A DNA stretch of 64,000 nucleotides from VRUE01 sp963714155 (GCA_963714155.1 OY970236.1:1860001-1924000); one strand, 5' to 3'; shown: positions 27,000-37,295, counted from the first letter of the stretch. Notes: a model not told the origin generated them from the letters alone. Numbers and translations are program-made.

Positions 27000-27347
27000 C
27001 CCGAACCGGTCGATCGCGACCGAGGCCGTCAACTGGCCGGTGATCGTCGCCGCCGCCACACCGCCGGCCCCGACCGCCGAGACGGCGATCAGCGCGTTGG
27101 TGACGTAGATCGCGCCGAGGAAGCCGCCGAGCAGGTAGTACCAGCTGACCTCGAAGGTGGAGCTCAATCCTCCGGCCTTGCCGCTGAGGACGACGATCGC
27201 CGCCAGCGCAATCGTGCCAATGGCGAATGAGACGAGCGCGGCGGGCAAGCTGCCGGTCGAGCGCCCGAGGCCGGCGTTGATCGGCGCCTGCAGTGCGATC
27301 AGGCCACCGGCGATCGCGGTGAGGAAGACAGCGAGGCCCTTATCCAT
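26910..27347 (-). CDS. Half-size DMT-superfamily membrane protein (YdcZ/DUF606 type)
   Basis: The 145 residues form about five hydrophobic helices starting AVFLTAIAGGLIALQAPINAGLGRSTGSL, the pattern of the DUF606/YdcZ branch of the drug/metabolite transporter superfamily, whose members act as dimers of half-size proteins. ATITGQLTASVAIDRFGLFG is a family segment. The substrate is unknown. Its 3' 90 bases overlap the 3' end of the FAD reductase gene on the other strand, so both genes share codons. Confidence 0.88.
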   Translation of the reverse strand: MDKGLAVFLTAIAGGLIALQAPINAGLGRSTGSLPAALVSFAIGTIALAAIVVLSGKAGGLSSTFEVSWYYLLGGFLGAIYVTNALIAVSAVGAGGVAAATITGQLTASVAIDRFGLFGLDQVALSPERVAGVVLLLAGTVLIVR

Positions 27348-27466
27348 CGGCGGGCTCGTGGGCTGGCGTGATCTTCGTCTCTAGCTCGGGTTGCATCGAT
27401 ACGGGCACGGTCGGTTGAACCGTCCTGCTGTCATATCAGTAAGCCGAAGGGAATATCGAACCGCAG
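27348..27466 (+). promoter_or_regulatory. Divergent control region before the ECF sigma gene
   Basis: The 119-base gap has a palindrome ACGGT...ACCGT around 27409-27425 and GAACCGTC, resembling part of an ECF-type promoter, upstream of GAAGGGAAT and the ATG. Autoregulation is plausible but unproved; no paired -10 at the right distance is clear. Confidence 0.3.
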
Positions 27467-28861
27467 ATGCCACCACCAGCTGAGGGATTCGCCGCCCGCT
27501 TCGTCCTCGGGCCTGCCCTGCGCACGCAGCCGGACCGCCGCCTCGTCACCCTCGTTCGAGAGGGGTACGAGAACGCCTTCGAGGAGATCGTGCGCCGCTA
27601 CGGCAAACCGCTGACCCGCTACGCGGCGGCGATCGTCGGCGGCCGGGCCGAGGACGTCACCCAGGACGCCTTCTCCAAGGCGCTGCTGGCGCTGCGCCGC
27701 GACGGCGCCGAGATCGAGCTGCGGCCCTGGCTCTTCCGCATCGTCCGCAACACCGCCCTCAACGACCTGCGCGACAGCCCGCCCACCGCCGCCGCGCTCG
27801 CCGAGGTGATCGCCACAGGCGCCAGCCCCGCCGAGGAGATGGAGCGGCGCGAAGAGCTGGCCGACCTGATGCGCCGGCTGCAATCGCTTCCCGAGGCACA
27901 GCGCGCGGCGATCGTGATGCGTGAGCTGGAAGGCCTCAGCCACGAGGAGATCGCCAGCGCGCTGGGACTCAGCGACGGTGGGGCCAGGCAGGCGATCTAC
28001 CGGGCTCGGCACTCGCTCCGCAACGCCGCCGGCATGCTGCTGCCCTTGCCACTGCTGAAAGCGCTGCTCGCCGGCGCCGTCGCCAGCCCCGCCGTTGAGG
28101 CTGCCGCGGGCGCTGCCGGAGTCGGTGGAGCCGCGGGCGCCGGGGTTGCACTGAAGGCGGCCGCGGCGACGGTCCTGGTCGCCGGTGCGGTGAGCGCTGG
28201 CGTCACGATCGACCAAAATCGCCAGACACGATCCAACGCGCAACCGGCAGCAGGCGATGTCGTCGCTGACGACTCCACGCAAGCGACGAGCGGGAGCGCG
28301 GGCAGCGGCGGGGGCGACTCGGGCGGACACGGCCCCTCCTCGTCGCGGTCCGGGCACGGCGGCGAGCGCGAGTCCGGCGATGACCGCAGCGGCCACGGCC
28401 ACGGCTCCGACGATCCCGGTGACGATCGCGGTCACGGCGATGACTCCGAGGGCAGCGGCAGCGACGATGACGACGGAGGCCGTGAGTCAAGCGGGCACGG
28501 CGGCAGGCGCCACTCGGAGCCGGGTGATGACCACGGCGGCGGACCACGACTGTCGGGCGATGACGACAGCGGCAGTGAGAGCAGCCACCACTCCGGGCGC
28601 AGCTCAAGCGGATCGTCAAGCTCGGGCAGCGGCTCATCCGGCGACGATGGCTCCGGGGGCAGTTCGAACTCGGGGTCTGGATCTGGTTCGAGCTCCGGGT
28701 CCGGTTCGGGCTCATCATCGGGCTCCGGATTGGGTTCGGACGACGAGTCGGACTCGAACAGCAGCTCGGGATCCGGCGACGATTCCAGCTCAGGGCGTGA
28801 GAGTGACGGGGGCGAAGAAGATTTCGATGGCTCAGGTGAGAGCGACTCGGACGACAGCTGA
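27467..28861 (+). CDS. ECF sigma factor fused to a membrane helix and a long Ser/Gly/Asp-rich tail
   Basis: Residues 25-185 are a complete sigma2-sigma4 pair: YGKPLTRYAAAIVGGRAEDVTQDAFSKALLAL (region 2; Pribnow-box helix) and LPEAQRAAIVMRELEGLSHEEIASALGLSDGGARQAIYRAR (region 4.2 HTH). After an Ala/Gly-rich stretch, a hydrophobic helix (about 225-247, LKAAAATVLVAGAVSAGV) is followed by 215 residues almost only of Ser, Gly, Asp, His, Glu and Arg. No anti-sigma gene is adjacent. The layout suggests the anti-sigma-like membrane anchor and the sensor are fused to the sigma factor. The same layout could simply be a disordered cytoplasmic tail. Confidence 0.85.
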   Translation: MPPPAEGFAARFVLGPALRTQPDRRLVTLVREGYENAFEEIVRRYGKPLTRYAAAIVGGRAEDVTQDAFSKALLALRRDGAEIELRPWLFRIVRNTALNDLRDSPPTAAALAEVIATGASPAEEMERREELADLMRRLQSLPEAQRAAIVMRELEGLSHEEIASALGLSDGGARQAIYRARHSLRNAAGMLLPLPLLKALLAGAVASPAVEAAAGAAGVGGAAGAGVALKAAAATVLVAGAVSAGVTIDQNRQTRSNAQPAAGDVVADDSTQATSGSAGSGGGDSGGHGPSSSRSGHGGERESGDDRSGHGHGSDDPGDDRGHGDDSEGSGSDDDDGGRESSGHGGRRHSEPGDDHGGGPRLSGDDDSGSESSHHSGRSSSGSSSSGSGSSGDDGSGGSSNSGSGSGSSSGSGSGSSSGSGLGSDDESDSNSSSGSGDDSSSGRESDGGEEDFDGSGESDSDDS

Positions 28862-28870
28862 ACCGAGGCG

Positions 28871-31516
28871 CTACTTGGCGTCGAGCCAGTCCGCGCCGAC
28901 GCCGACGTCCACCTCGAGCGGTGGGTCGAGCCGGTAGGCGGCGCACATCTCGCGTCGCACCAGCTCGACCGCGCCGTCCATCTCATCCGGCGGGCCCTCG
29001 AAGAGCAGCTCGTCGTGGATCTGCAGGACGAGGCGGGTCTCGGTGCCGGCCTCGCGCAGCGCGCTCTGACAGCGCACCATCGCGATCTTGATGATGTCGG
29101 CCGCGGTGCCCTGGATCACGGTGTTGACGGCGAGCCGCTCGCCGAGGCGGCGGGTGTTGGGGTTGCCGGAGCGCAGCTCGGGGATCGAGCGGCGGCGGCC
29201 CAGAAGAGTGGTGACGAAGCCCTCCTCCTGCGCCCGCTCGATCACCTGCTCGCGGAAGGCGCGCACGGCGGGGAAGCGCTCCAGGTAGCGGGAGACGAAT
29301 TCCTCCCCCTCTTTGCGGGGGATGTTGAGCCGGTCGGCGAGGCCGAAGCCGGTGAGGCCGTAGACGATGCCGAAGTTGACCATCTTCGCCTTCGAGCGCT
29401 GGCCGACGTCGACGTCGTCGCGTGAGATGTCGAAGACCTCCGCCGCCGTCGCCGCGTGGACGTCGTCGCCGGCGCGGAAGATCTCTTTCAGCACCTCCTC
29501 GTCGGCGACGTGGGCGAGCACCCGCAGCTCGACCTGGCTGTAGTCGGCGGAGAGCAGCTGGGCGCCCTGCTCGGCGACGAAGCAGGCCCGCACCGGACGG
29601 CCGATCTCGGTGCGGATCGGGATGTTCTGCAGGTTGGGGTTAGTGCTGGAGAGGCGGCCGGTGGTCGTCGCCGCCTGGTTGAAGGTCGTGTGGACCCGAC
29701 CCGTGTCGGGGTCGATCAGATCCGGCAGCGAGTCGAGGTAGGTGTTCTTCAGCTTGGTCAACTCGCGCCAGGACTCGATCTTCTCGACGATCGGGTGCTC
29801 GTCGCGGATCTGGGCGAGGACGCGGGCATCGGTCGAGAAGCCGGTTTTGCCCCGCCGCTTGCGGGTCAGGCCGAGCTTCTCGAAGAGCACGCGGCCGACC
29901 TGCTGCGGCGAGCCAATCGTGAACTCCTCCTCGGCCAGCTCGAAGATCTCCTTCTGCAGCGTCTCGATGCGCTCGCCGAAGCCGGCACCGACCTCGGCCA
30001 GGCGCTCGGCGTTCAGCTTCAGCCCCTCGCGTTCCATCGCGGCGAGGACGTGGACCAGCGGCAACTCGATCTCGCTCAGCAGGTGCCCCAGGCCGAGCTC
30101 CTCGATGCGGGGGCGCTGCACGTCGGCCAGAGCGGCGACCAGGCGCGCTTCCTCAGCCGGCTCGAGCCCGGCCTCGCCATCGCCGTCGAGCGAGAGCTGG
30201 CCGTCGTCCTCGTCCTTCGCCGGCACGGCGTCGGCAGCGAGACCGATGCCCGCGTCTGCGGCAAGCTCGGTGAGCTCATAGGTGCGTCGCTGCGGCTCGA
30301 GCAGGTAGGCGGCGAGCATCGTGTCGTGGTCGAGGCTCAGCTCAGCGCCCTCGCGAGCCGCCGCTGCGAGCAGGCCGCGGCGACCGCCACCGAGCGACTT
30401 GAGGTCGTGGGCGACCAGGCCACGCCCGGGAAGCGCAACGGCGAGCTCGTCCAGGGTCGAGGAGCCGGTGAGAGTGCGCTCGCCTTCCGCGGCGGCCCAG
30501 CGATCGCCGTCGACCGCCAACGCGACAGGCCCCTCCCCCACGCTGAGATCGGCTGGCGTGCCCTCCTCCGCCTCGACCGCAAGCTCGGTCTCGACGCTGC
30601 GGCCCGGCACCGCCTCGCCCTCGGGCAGCGCTTCTTCGAGGCGCTCGAGCACCGCCCGCAGCTCGAACTCGCGCATGAAGTCGCGCAGGGCGCCGCGGTC
30701 TGGCTGCGATGACATCGCCGCCTGCAGATCAACGCCGGTCTCGATGTCGTACTGCAGCGTCGCCAGCTGCTTCGACATGCGGGCGTCGTCGGCGTGCTCA
30801 ACCAGGTTCTGCTTGCGCTTGGCGCCGGAGATCTCATCGACGCTGGCCAGCACTTTCTCCAAAGTGCCGAACTGCTGCAGCAGCTGGGTCGCCGTCTTCT
30901 CACCGATTCCGGGAACGCCGGGGATGTTGTCCGAGGTGTCGCCGCGCAGGCCCATCAGGTCGGTGATCAGCTCCGGCGGCACCCCGTAGCGCTCGGTGAC
31001 GGCAGCGCTGTCATAGATCTTGGTCTCGGTGATCCCGCGCGAGGTACTCATCACTCGGATTCCGTCGCCGACCATCTGGTAGGCGTCGCGGTCACCGGTG
31101 ACGACCATCACCGCGATCCCCTCTTCGCGAGCCTGGCGGGCCAGCGAGGCGATCACATCGTCGGCCTCGTAGCCCTCGACCTTGACGTTGGTATAGCCAA
31201 AGGCCTCGACCAGCGGCATCAGATGCGGCCACTGCTCGCGCAGCAGGTCGGGGCGCGGTTTGCGCTGGGCCTTGTAGAGGTCGTAGGTGACCTCACGGCC
31301 AGACATCCCCGCATCCCAGGCAACAACCACACCGGCGGGCGCGTGCTCGTCGATCACCTTGACCAGCATCGAGGCGAGCCCGTAGATCGCGTTGGTCGGC
31401 CGCCCGTCGCTAGTTCCGATCGACTCCGGCAACGCGAAAAACGCCCGGTAGGCAAGCGAGTTGCCATCGATCAGAAAGAGCTCGTGCTCGGGGTCGCCGA
31501 GTTTCTTAGTCGCCAT
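28871..31516 (-). CDS. polA: DNA polymerase I
   Basis: Repair and Okazaki-fragment polymerase, 881 residues. The N-terminal 5'-3' nuclease domain has FLIDGNSLAYRAFFA, GYEADDVIASLA, VTGDRDAYQMV and LRGDTSDNIPGVPGIGEKTA. The polymerase domain has motif A DYSQVELRVLAH, motif B SKAKMVNFGIVYGLTGFGLA and motif C QIHDELLFE. The middle 3'-5' exonuclease domain appears to lack the DxE and other acidic residues, so proofreading is probably absent. ATG 31516 lies inside the 3' end of the AbiEi-like gene; the two are probably coupled. It converges on the sigma gene with nine bases between stops. Confidence 0.98.
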   Translation of the reverse strand: MATKKLGDPEHELFLIDGNSLAYRAFFALPESIGTSDGRPTNAIYGLASMLVKVIDEHAPAGVVVAWDAGMSGREVTYDLYKAQRKPRPDLLREQWPHLMPLVEAFGYTNVKVEGYEADDVIASLARQAREEGIAVMVVTGDRDAYQMVGDGIRVMSTSRGITETKIYDSAAVTERYGVPPELITDLMGLRGDTSDNIPGVPGIGEKTATQLLQQFGTLEKVLASVDEISGAKRKQNLVEHADDARMSKQLATLQYDIETGVDLQAAMSSQPDRGALRDFMREFELRAVLERLEEALPEGEAVPGRSVETELAVEAEEGTPADLSVGEGPVALAVDGDRWAAAEGERTLTGSSTLDELAVALPGRGLVAHDLKSLGGGRRGLLAAAAREGAELSLDHDTMLAAYLLEPQRRTYELTELAADAGIGLAADAVPAKDEDDGQLSLDGDGEAGLEPAEEARLVAALADVQRPRIEELGLGHLLSEIELPLVHVLAAMEREGLKLNAERLAEVGAGFGERIETLQKEIFELAEEEFTIGSPQQVGRVLFEKLGLTRKRRGKTGFSTDARVLAQIRDEHPIVEKIESWRELTKLKNTYLDSLPDLIDPDTGRVHTTFNQAATTTGRLSSTNPNLQNIPIRTEIGRPVRACFVAEQGAQLLSADYSQVELRVLAHVADEEVLKEIFRAGDDVHAATAAEVFDISRDDVDVGQRSKAKMVNFGIVYGLTGFGLADRLNIPRKEGEEFVSRYLERFPAVRAFREQVIERAQEEGFVTTLLGRRRSIPELRSGNPNTRRLGERLAVNTVIQGTAADIIKIAMVRCQSALREAGTETRLVLQIHDELLFEGPPDEMDGAVELVRREMCAAYRLDPPLEVDVGVGADWLDAK

Positions 31517-32376
31517 CGGCGCCAACTCTATGGCGCCGGGAGGCGAGCACCTCGCGCAGAATCTCGGCGATGCGCTTCGGTTCCTCGTCGATCTGATCAT
31601 CGCTCGGCCGCTGCACTTCGAAGCCAAGCGAGCGCAGCTCGAGATCGCGCCGCCGGTCATCGAGGAACGCCTGTTTGCCGCGGTGGTACCGATAGCCGTC
31701 GGTTTCGACCACGAATCCGAGACTCGACCAGACGAAATCCGCCTCGTACTGGCCAATTGGGACGTTGACCTCAGGCACGGGCAAGCGGTATTGCCGGCAG
31801 ATCCGCAGGAAGTCGCGCTCGAGATCGCTGCGGGTGCGATCGCGGCGAACGTCCTCGCCAAGCGGCAAGCCGAGAACATCTGCCTGCCGAATCGCCCGTC
31901 GCAGCTCCTTCTCCGAAACAACTCGACGTAGATCGGCGATCGTTTGGGCCGGCCTGGTGACCGGTCCCGTGACGCCGGGTGATGGTCTCAGCCCGGAGCG
32001 ACGCTCTGCGATGCAAACGGATTCCCCGCCGCCTCGCCCTGCCCCCACCACCGTCGACCGATACATCGACCCTTCCCTCGGCCGGCTTCAACAGCTCCCA
32101 GAGCTCAGCCGCGCTCCGGTGACTTACGACTGCGCCCTCGCCGTAGGCGAGGGCGGCTGCCATCCATCTGCCATGTCGTGAGATCCCGGGATGGCCCACG
32201 GCATACACGCCGCGGTGAACCCGGTGCAGGCGACCTGATTCCACCCATCGGCGCACCGCGTTCCTAGTGACCCCGGCCGCGTAAAGCTGTCCAGTCGAGA
32301 CCACCCCATGCTGACGAGCGGCGACTCTCGCAACTCGTCCATCTGACCTGGCGAATTTTGCGTCCACATGACGCAT
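31506..32376 (-). pseudogene. AbiEi-antitoxin-domain plus DUF559 (Vsr-like nuclease fold) protein, broken by a frameshift
   Basis: Two overlapping frames encode the two halves of one protein. The N-terminal half (from 32376) has the AbiEi-type winged helix RVARVAARQHGVVSTGQLYAAGV, RRWVESGRLHRVHRGVYAVG. The C-terminal half continues after ITRRHG in another frame as PVTRPAQTIADLRRVVSEKEL, then the DUF559 endonuclease-like domain (LERDFLRICRQYRLPVPEVN, YEADFVW, VVETDGYRYHRGKQAF, DRRRDLELRSLGFEVQR). The join lies near 31965-31975, within CACGGGACCGGTCACC, where one base too many or two too few shifts the frame. It may be a real pseudogene, a sequencing error, or a programmed shift. Confidence 0.8.
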
Positions 32377-32456
32377 AAGTCGCCAGGCACCTGAATCGCC
32401 CCCGCTTCGATCCGATCAGCGCAGCGAGATCGCGCGTCGCGCGTCGCCTTTGTGCG

Positions 32457-34088
32457 TCAGGACTCAGCCCGGGACCGTGGCAGGCGGATGTTCTGTACGA
32501 GCGTTTCCGTGCGTCCGTCGGCGAGGGTGAGCGTGAAGGTGAGCTTGAGTGGCAGCGCACCTTGCTTGAGCCTATTCAGCGCCACCCTGGAGAGCTTGCA
32601 ACCGACTGTGAGCTCTCCAGCCATCACCGCCCGCGTACTGCTGGCGCAAGCCCGCCTAGTGTGCTTTCGGGCTCGCATCGTCGCTCTCAGGCCAATCGAA
32701 CCAGGGCCCGACAGCTCGAGGCGGGCCGTTACCCAGCGACCCGTGCGGCCGGATTGCGAAAAGAGGAAGAGGGGGCCAGACGAACTGGAGCGTGATGCCT
32801 CCTTCTCCCTGAGCGGAACCGGATCGACTATCGGCGGCGGTTCATTTTCTTCAAGCCATGCTTCTGCCTCGGCTTGGCGGCCGGCGATGAAGTCGAGTGT
32901 TTCCTCGACGCCGTCTTCAATTTCGCCGAGATCGAATTCGGGACGACCGTTGTCTTGTTCCTCTTCCTGCCAGGGGGTAAGAAGATCGGCGGTGTCTTCG
33001 GCTAGCGCGGCGGGGTCGAGGTCGGGAATCGTGTGGGTTGCCAGGTTCAGCCCGGCCCAGTAGGCGCGGAAGCATTCCCTGTCTTTGAGGCACTTGTTGA
33101 AGAAGACGCCCCCCGAGCCGTCGAAAGTGACCTCTCTCCCAGCCTTGTCGCTGGTTGGCTGCCAGGTCTGGTCGGTGCCCCAGGGGAGCATCTGGAAGCG
33201 CCCGGCGGGGTCGCTGTAGAGGTAGTAGTTGTTGGGGCGTTCCTGGCCAGGCTCGGTGTGGCCGGCGTAGCCGTCCCAGTGCTCGATGTACTTCTCGACC
33301 CCCCACATCCTCCCCATCTCGGCCAGTTCCGCGTAGGGCGCGACGCGCTCGGACAGCGGGGCGCCGCCTTCATCGTTGACGGCTGCGATCAGGGCTTCGA
33401 GGTCACCCGTTTCGCCGGGTTCGTCTCCCCCCTCGTCGACTTCGAAATCACCGGCGCCGTTCGGCACGAGGTCGTCGCCGCGCTCTCCCTCGTAGAGGTG
33501 CTGGGTGTTTTTATCGAAGGCGGAACCGAAGATCCTCGTCAAGCCGATGTCGTCGAGGTTTTCGAGGTTGAGGTAGACACCGATGTCCTCACCGTTCAGG
33601 CGCACGTAGGCGAGACCGGTGCGCGAAGCTGGGACGCCGCTGGCACGAAACGCCGCATAAGCCAGCGTCTCGTGAATCATCGAGGGGTCCTGGACCATGT
33701 TGTTCAGGGTCATCTTGCGGAGACCGAGAAACGCGTTCGCCGCTTTGAATTTGAGCTTGAAGCCGGCCTTGTCCGTAATCTCGCGAAAAGAACCGCCGAC
33801 GCTGCCCTTGAGCCGAACTTCGACCGAGCGCTCCGGCAGCACCGGTGAGCCTTCCTCGCCCGCGGGCGTTCCGTCCGAGGAGCGGGTCAGCGAGAACGTC
33901 CCCGGCACGTACTCCTCCGGTTCGTCTTCCAGTTCCGTTTTCGCCTGGTCCGAGAGCGTCAGGTCGATGATGGCGACCTCGCCCGGGTCATACATTTCGG
34001 CGGCGTCGTAGGCGGCAGCGACCTGTGCAAAGACTGCAGCGAGGACGGAGACGAGCAGGATCGAAAGGCCGGTTCGCATTGTGCGCAT
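32457..34088 (-). CDS. Secreted CotH-family protein kinase-like protein
   Basis: A 543-residue exported protein with a signal peptide (LSILLVSVLAAVFAQVAAAYD). The CotH fold is visible: RLKGSVGGSFREITDKAGFKLKF, the catalytic-type region LRKMTLNNMVQDPSMIHETLAYAAFRASGVPASRTG, YVRLNGEDIGVYLNLENLDD, and NNYYLYSDPAGRFQMLPWGTDQTW near 290. CotH proteins are atypical kinases, first known in spore coats and also secreted in many actinobacteria. A C-terminal beta-rich domain of about 120 residues follows. Its substrate is not known. Upstream of the AbiEi-like pseudogene on the same strand. Confidence 0.9.
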   Translation of the reverse strand: MRTMRTGLSILLVSVLAAVFAQVAAAYDAAEMYDPGEVAIIDLTLSDQAKTELEDEPEEYVPGTFSLTRSSDGTPAGEEGSPVLPERSVEVRLKGSVGGSFREITDKAGFKLKFKAANAFLGLRKMTLNNMVQDPSMIHETLAYAAFRASGVPASRTGLAYVRLNGEDIGVYLNLENLDDIGLTRIFGSAFDKNTQHLYEGERGDDLVPNGAGDFEVDEGGDEPGETGDLEALIAAVNDEGGAPLSERVAPYAELAEMGRMWGVEKYIEHWDGYAGHTEPGQERPNNYYLYSDPAGRFQMLPWGTDQTWQPTSDKAGREVTFDGSGGVFFNKCLKDRECFRAYWAGLNLATHTIPDLDPAALAEDTADLLTPWQEEEQDNGRPEFDLGEIEDGVEETLDFIAGRQAEAEAWLEENEPPPIVDPVPLREKEASRSSSSGPLFLFSQSGRTGRWVTARLELSGPGSIGLRATMRARKHTRRACASSTRAVMAGELTVGCKLSRVALNRLKQGALPLKLTFTLTLADGRTETLVQNIRLPRSRAES

Positions 34089-34210
34089 GTCAAAACAACG
34101 CTAGCGAGCACGATTTCTACCGCTCGAGGCCCAATTCGGCGAACACCCAGGGGCGGCGACGCCGCGGCCGTGCCTAGGCAGGCGGCGCGAATCTGATTCG
34201 ATAGCTGCCG
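34089..34210. promoter_or_regulatory. Divergent promoter region between the CotH and malic enzyme genes
   Basis: The 122-base gap holds CGAATC/GATTCG near 34189-34201 and a small hairpin CTGCC-gat-GGCAG overlapping the ATG of the malic enzyme. No promoter box is confident. The hairpin could mask the start codon, but this is only a guess. Confidence 0.3.
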
Positions 34211-35668
<1,458 letters not shown>

Positions 35669-35672
35669 CCCA

Positions 35673-36578
35673 GTGAAGGTCCTCGTCACCGGAGCCAGCG
35701 GTTTCATCGGGTCAGCACTCTGCGACTCGCTGCTGGTTCGAGGTGACACCGTCGTCGGCCTCACCCGCGACCCGGGCCGGGCGCGGAGCACCAACCCCAG
35801 CGTCACCTGGCACCCCTGGGAGCCGATGCTGGAACGACCGCCGGAGGCGGCCTTCGAGGGCGTCGACGGCGTCGTCCACCTGCTCGGCGAGAAGATCAAC
35901 CAGCGCTGGACCCCCGAGGCCAAAGAGCGGATCATGGAGAGCCGCCGCACCGGCACCCACAACCTGATCGGCACGATCTCGGCCCTGCAGCACAAGCCGA
36001 AGGTGCTTGTCAGCCAGTCGGCGATCGGCTACTACGGTGACCGCGGCGAGGCAATCGTCGACGAGTCGACCGAGCCGGGTGATGGCTTCGACGCCGAGGT
36101 CGTGCGCGAGTGGGAGCGGGCGGCGCACGAGGTCGAACCGACCGGCGTGCGGCTGGCGATCGTCCGCACGGGCCACGTGCTCGACCCCCGCGGCGGCTTC
36201 CTCGGCCCGCAGCTGACCCCCTTCAAGCTGGGAGTCGGCGGCCCGCTCGCCGGCGGCAACCAGTACGTCTCGTGGATCCACGTCGCCGACGAGGTCGGCA
36301 TCCTGCTCTGGGCGCTGGAGAACGACAAGGTGAGCGGGGTCGTCAACGCGACAGCGCCGAATCCGGTGACCAACAAGGTCTTCTCCAAGGCGCTGGGCAA
36401 GGCACTCGGCAGGCCCGCCGTGGTGCCCGTTCCGGGGCTCACCGTGGACCTGATGTATGGCAAAGAGTTCGGCAAGGTGCTGCGGGGCGGGCAACGGGTG
36501 ATGCCCAGGCGAGCTCTTGATCTCGGGTACCGGTTCAGGCATCCGGATCTTGAGGAGGCGCTGGCAGACTTGCTCTAG
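35673..36578 (+). CDS. TIGR01777-family NAD-dependent epimerase-like protein
   Basis: The 301-residue protein is an extended short-chain dehydrogenase fold: VLVTGASGFIGSALCDSLL (NAD-binding, 3-21), HLLGEKINQRWTPEAKERIMESR, SQSAIGYYGDRGEA with the Tyr-based site, RTGHVLDPRGGFLGPQ and YVSWIHVADEVG. These are the markers of the TIGR01777 family, which is related to the yeast and plant Sul1/YfcH proteins; its exact reaction is unknown. Its 3' end converges on the lipoprotein gene and is followed within six bases by the palindrome at 36584. Confidence 0.9.
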   Translation: MKVLVTGASGFIGSALCDSLLVRGDTVVGLTRDPGRARSTNPSVTWHPWEPMLERPPEAAFEGVDGVVHLLGEKINQRWTPEAKERIMESRRTGTHNLIGTISALQHKPKVLVSQSAIGYYGDRGEAIVDESTEPGDGFDAEVVREWERAAHEVEPTGVRLAIVRTGHVLDPRGGFLGPQLTPFKLGVGGPLAGGNQYVSWIHVADEVGILLWALENDKVSGVVNATAPNPVTNKVFSKALGKALGRPAVVPVPGLTVDLMYGKEFGKVLRGGQRVMPRRALDLGYRFRHPDLEEALADLL

Positions 36579-36583
36579 GCGTA

Positions 36584-36692
36584 GTAGGAGTCGGGTGCCC
36601 CTACCCCGGAGACCGTTGCGCAGCAGATCGGTTGTCAGGGCTCGTGCCTTTTACCGGGAGCCTCCGGGGTAGGGGCACCCGGCTCCTCCTAC
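36584..36692. repeat. Palindromic element, core family D, copy 1
   Basis: A long stem (36584-36610 with 36663-36692) encloses a 52-base loop. The inner 20 positions pair except for one. The right arm contains the stop codon of the lipoprotein gene. The loop matches 50 of 52 bases, in inverted orientation, with the element at 37158-37259. The stem also differs by one C-G versus T-A pair between the two copies, changed on both arms. Confidence 0.95.
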
Positions 36693-37201
36693 GACTCGTG
36701 CAGGTCTTCGCGGAGGTGCTCGCGAAGGGAGCCCGAGTCGGCGGATTCAAGGAGCTTGAGCAGGTGCGCCATCGCCGCGGCACCGGAATCCTCTGAGATC
36801 CAGGGGACTTCGGCGGTTTCCAGGATCGGGTGGACGAACCGCGACGCCCTGGGGTCGAGAGCTTCTAGGTAGGCGACGCTGGTGGAGTCCTCCGTTGCTT
36901 GACGAGCGTTGGCGCCGAGGGTTGCCAGGTTGAGCTTTTTTGCTTCGTGGGGACTCGGAACGCAGACAGCTCGTACTCGAAGGTCGCCGGCACGACCATC
37001 GTGCTCGGCAAGCTCCCGCTTCGCCGTGACGCACAACGGATCTTCGACGTAAGCGGTCACGGTGGCGTCTTCGGAGACCCCGGTGCCGCCTCCGCAGCCA
37101 GCAGCCCCCACGAGCAGAACGCAGGCCGCGACCAGTACGGCTTTTCGCAAGATGGAAGAGGGCCGGGTGCCCCTATCCCGGAGGCTCCCGGTAAAAGGCA
37201 T
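36689..37201 (-). CDS. Putative lipoprotein bracketed by inverted palindromes
   Basis: Not recognised as a named family. From ATG 37201 the product is 170 residues, with a signal segment ILRKAVLVAACVLLVGAAGC whose Cys36 is the lipobox cysteine, so it is exported and anchored. The mature part contains three Cys and a mixed alpha/beta pattern resembling a periplasmic-binding-protein lobe (VTAYVEDPLCVTAKRELAEHDG, LDPRASRFVHPILETAEVPWISED). The start may instead be TTG 37150, giving 153 residues and a tidier signal peptide. The ATG itself lies inside the loop of the neighbouring palindrome. Located downstream of pfkA on the same strand. Confidence 0.7.
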   Translation of the reverse strand: MPFTGSLRDRGTRPSSILRKAVLVAACVLLVGAAGCGGGTGVSEDATVTAYVEDPLCVTAKRELAEHDGRAGDLRVRAVCVPSPHEAKKLNLATLGANARQATEDSTSVAYLEALDPRASRFVHPILETAEVPWISEDSGAAAMAHLLKLLESADSGSLREHLREDLHES

Positions 37202-37259
37202 GAGCCCTGACAACCGACCTGCTGCGCAACGGTCTCCGGGATAGGGGCACCCGGCCCTC
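37158..37259. repeat. Palindromic element, core family D, copy 2
   Basis: Perfect 25-base arms (37158-37182 and 37235-37259) around a 52-base loop. It is the inverted partner of the element at 36584 and lies between the pfkA stop and the lipoprotein gene. The minus-strand loop reads CAGGGCTCATG, so it supplies a possible AGGG ribosome-binding site and start codon. The other copy has GTG there. Confidence 0.95.
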
Positions 37260-37295
37260 CCCCGCCTTACGAAACCCCACAACCCCCGCCCCTGT

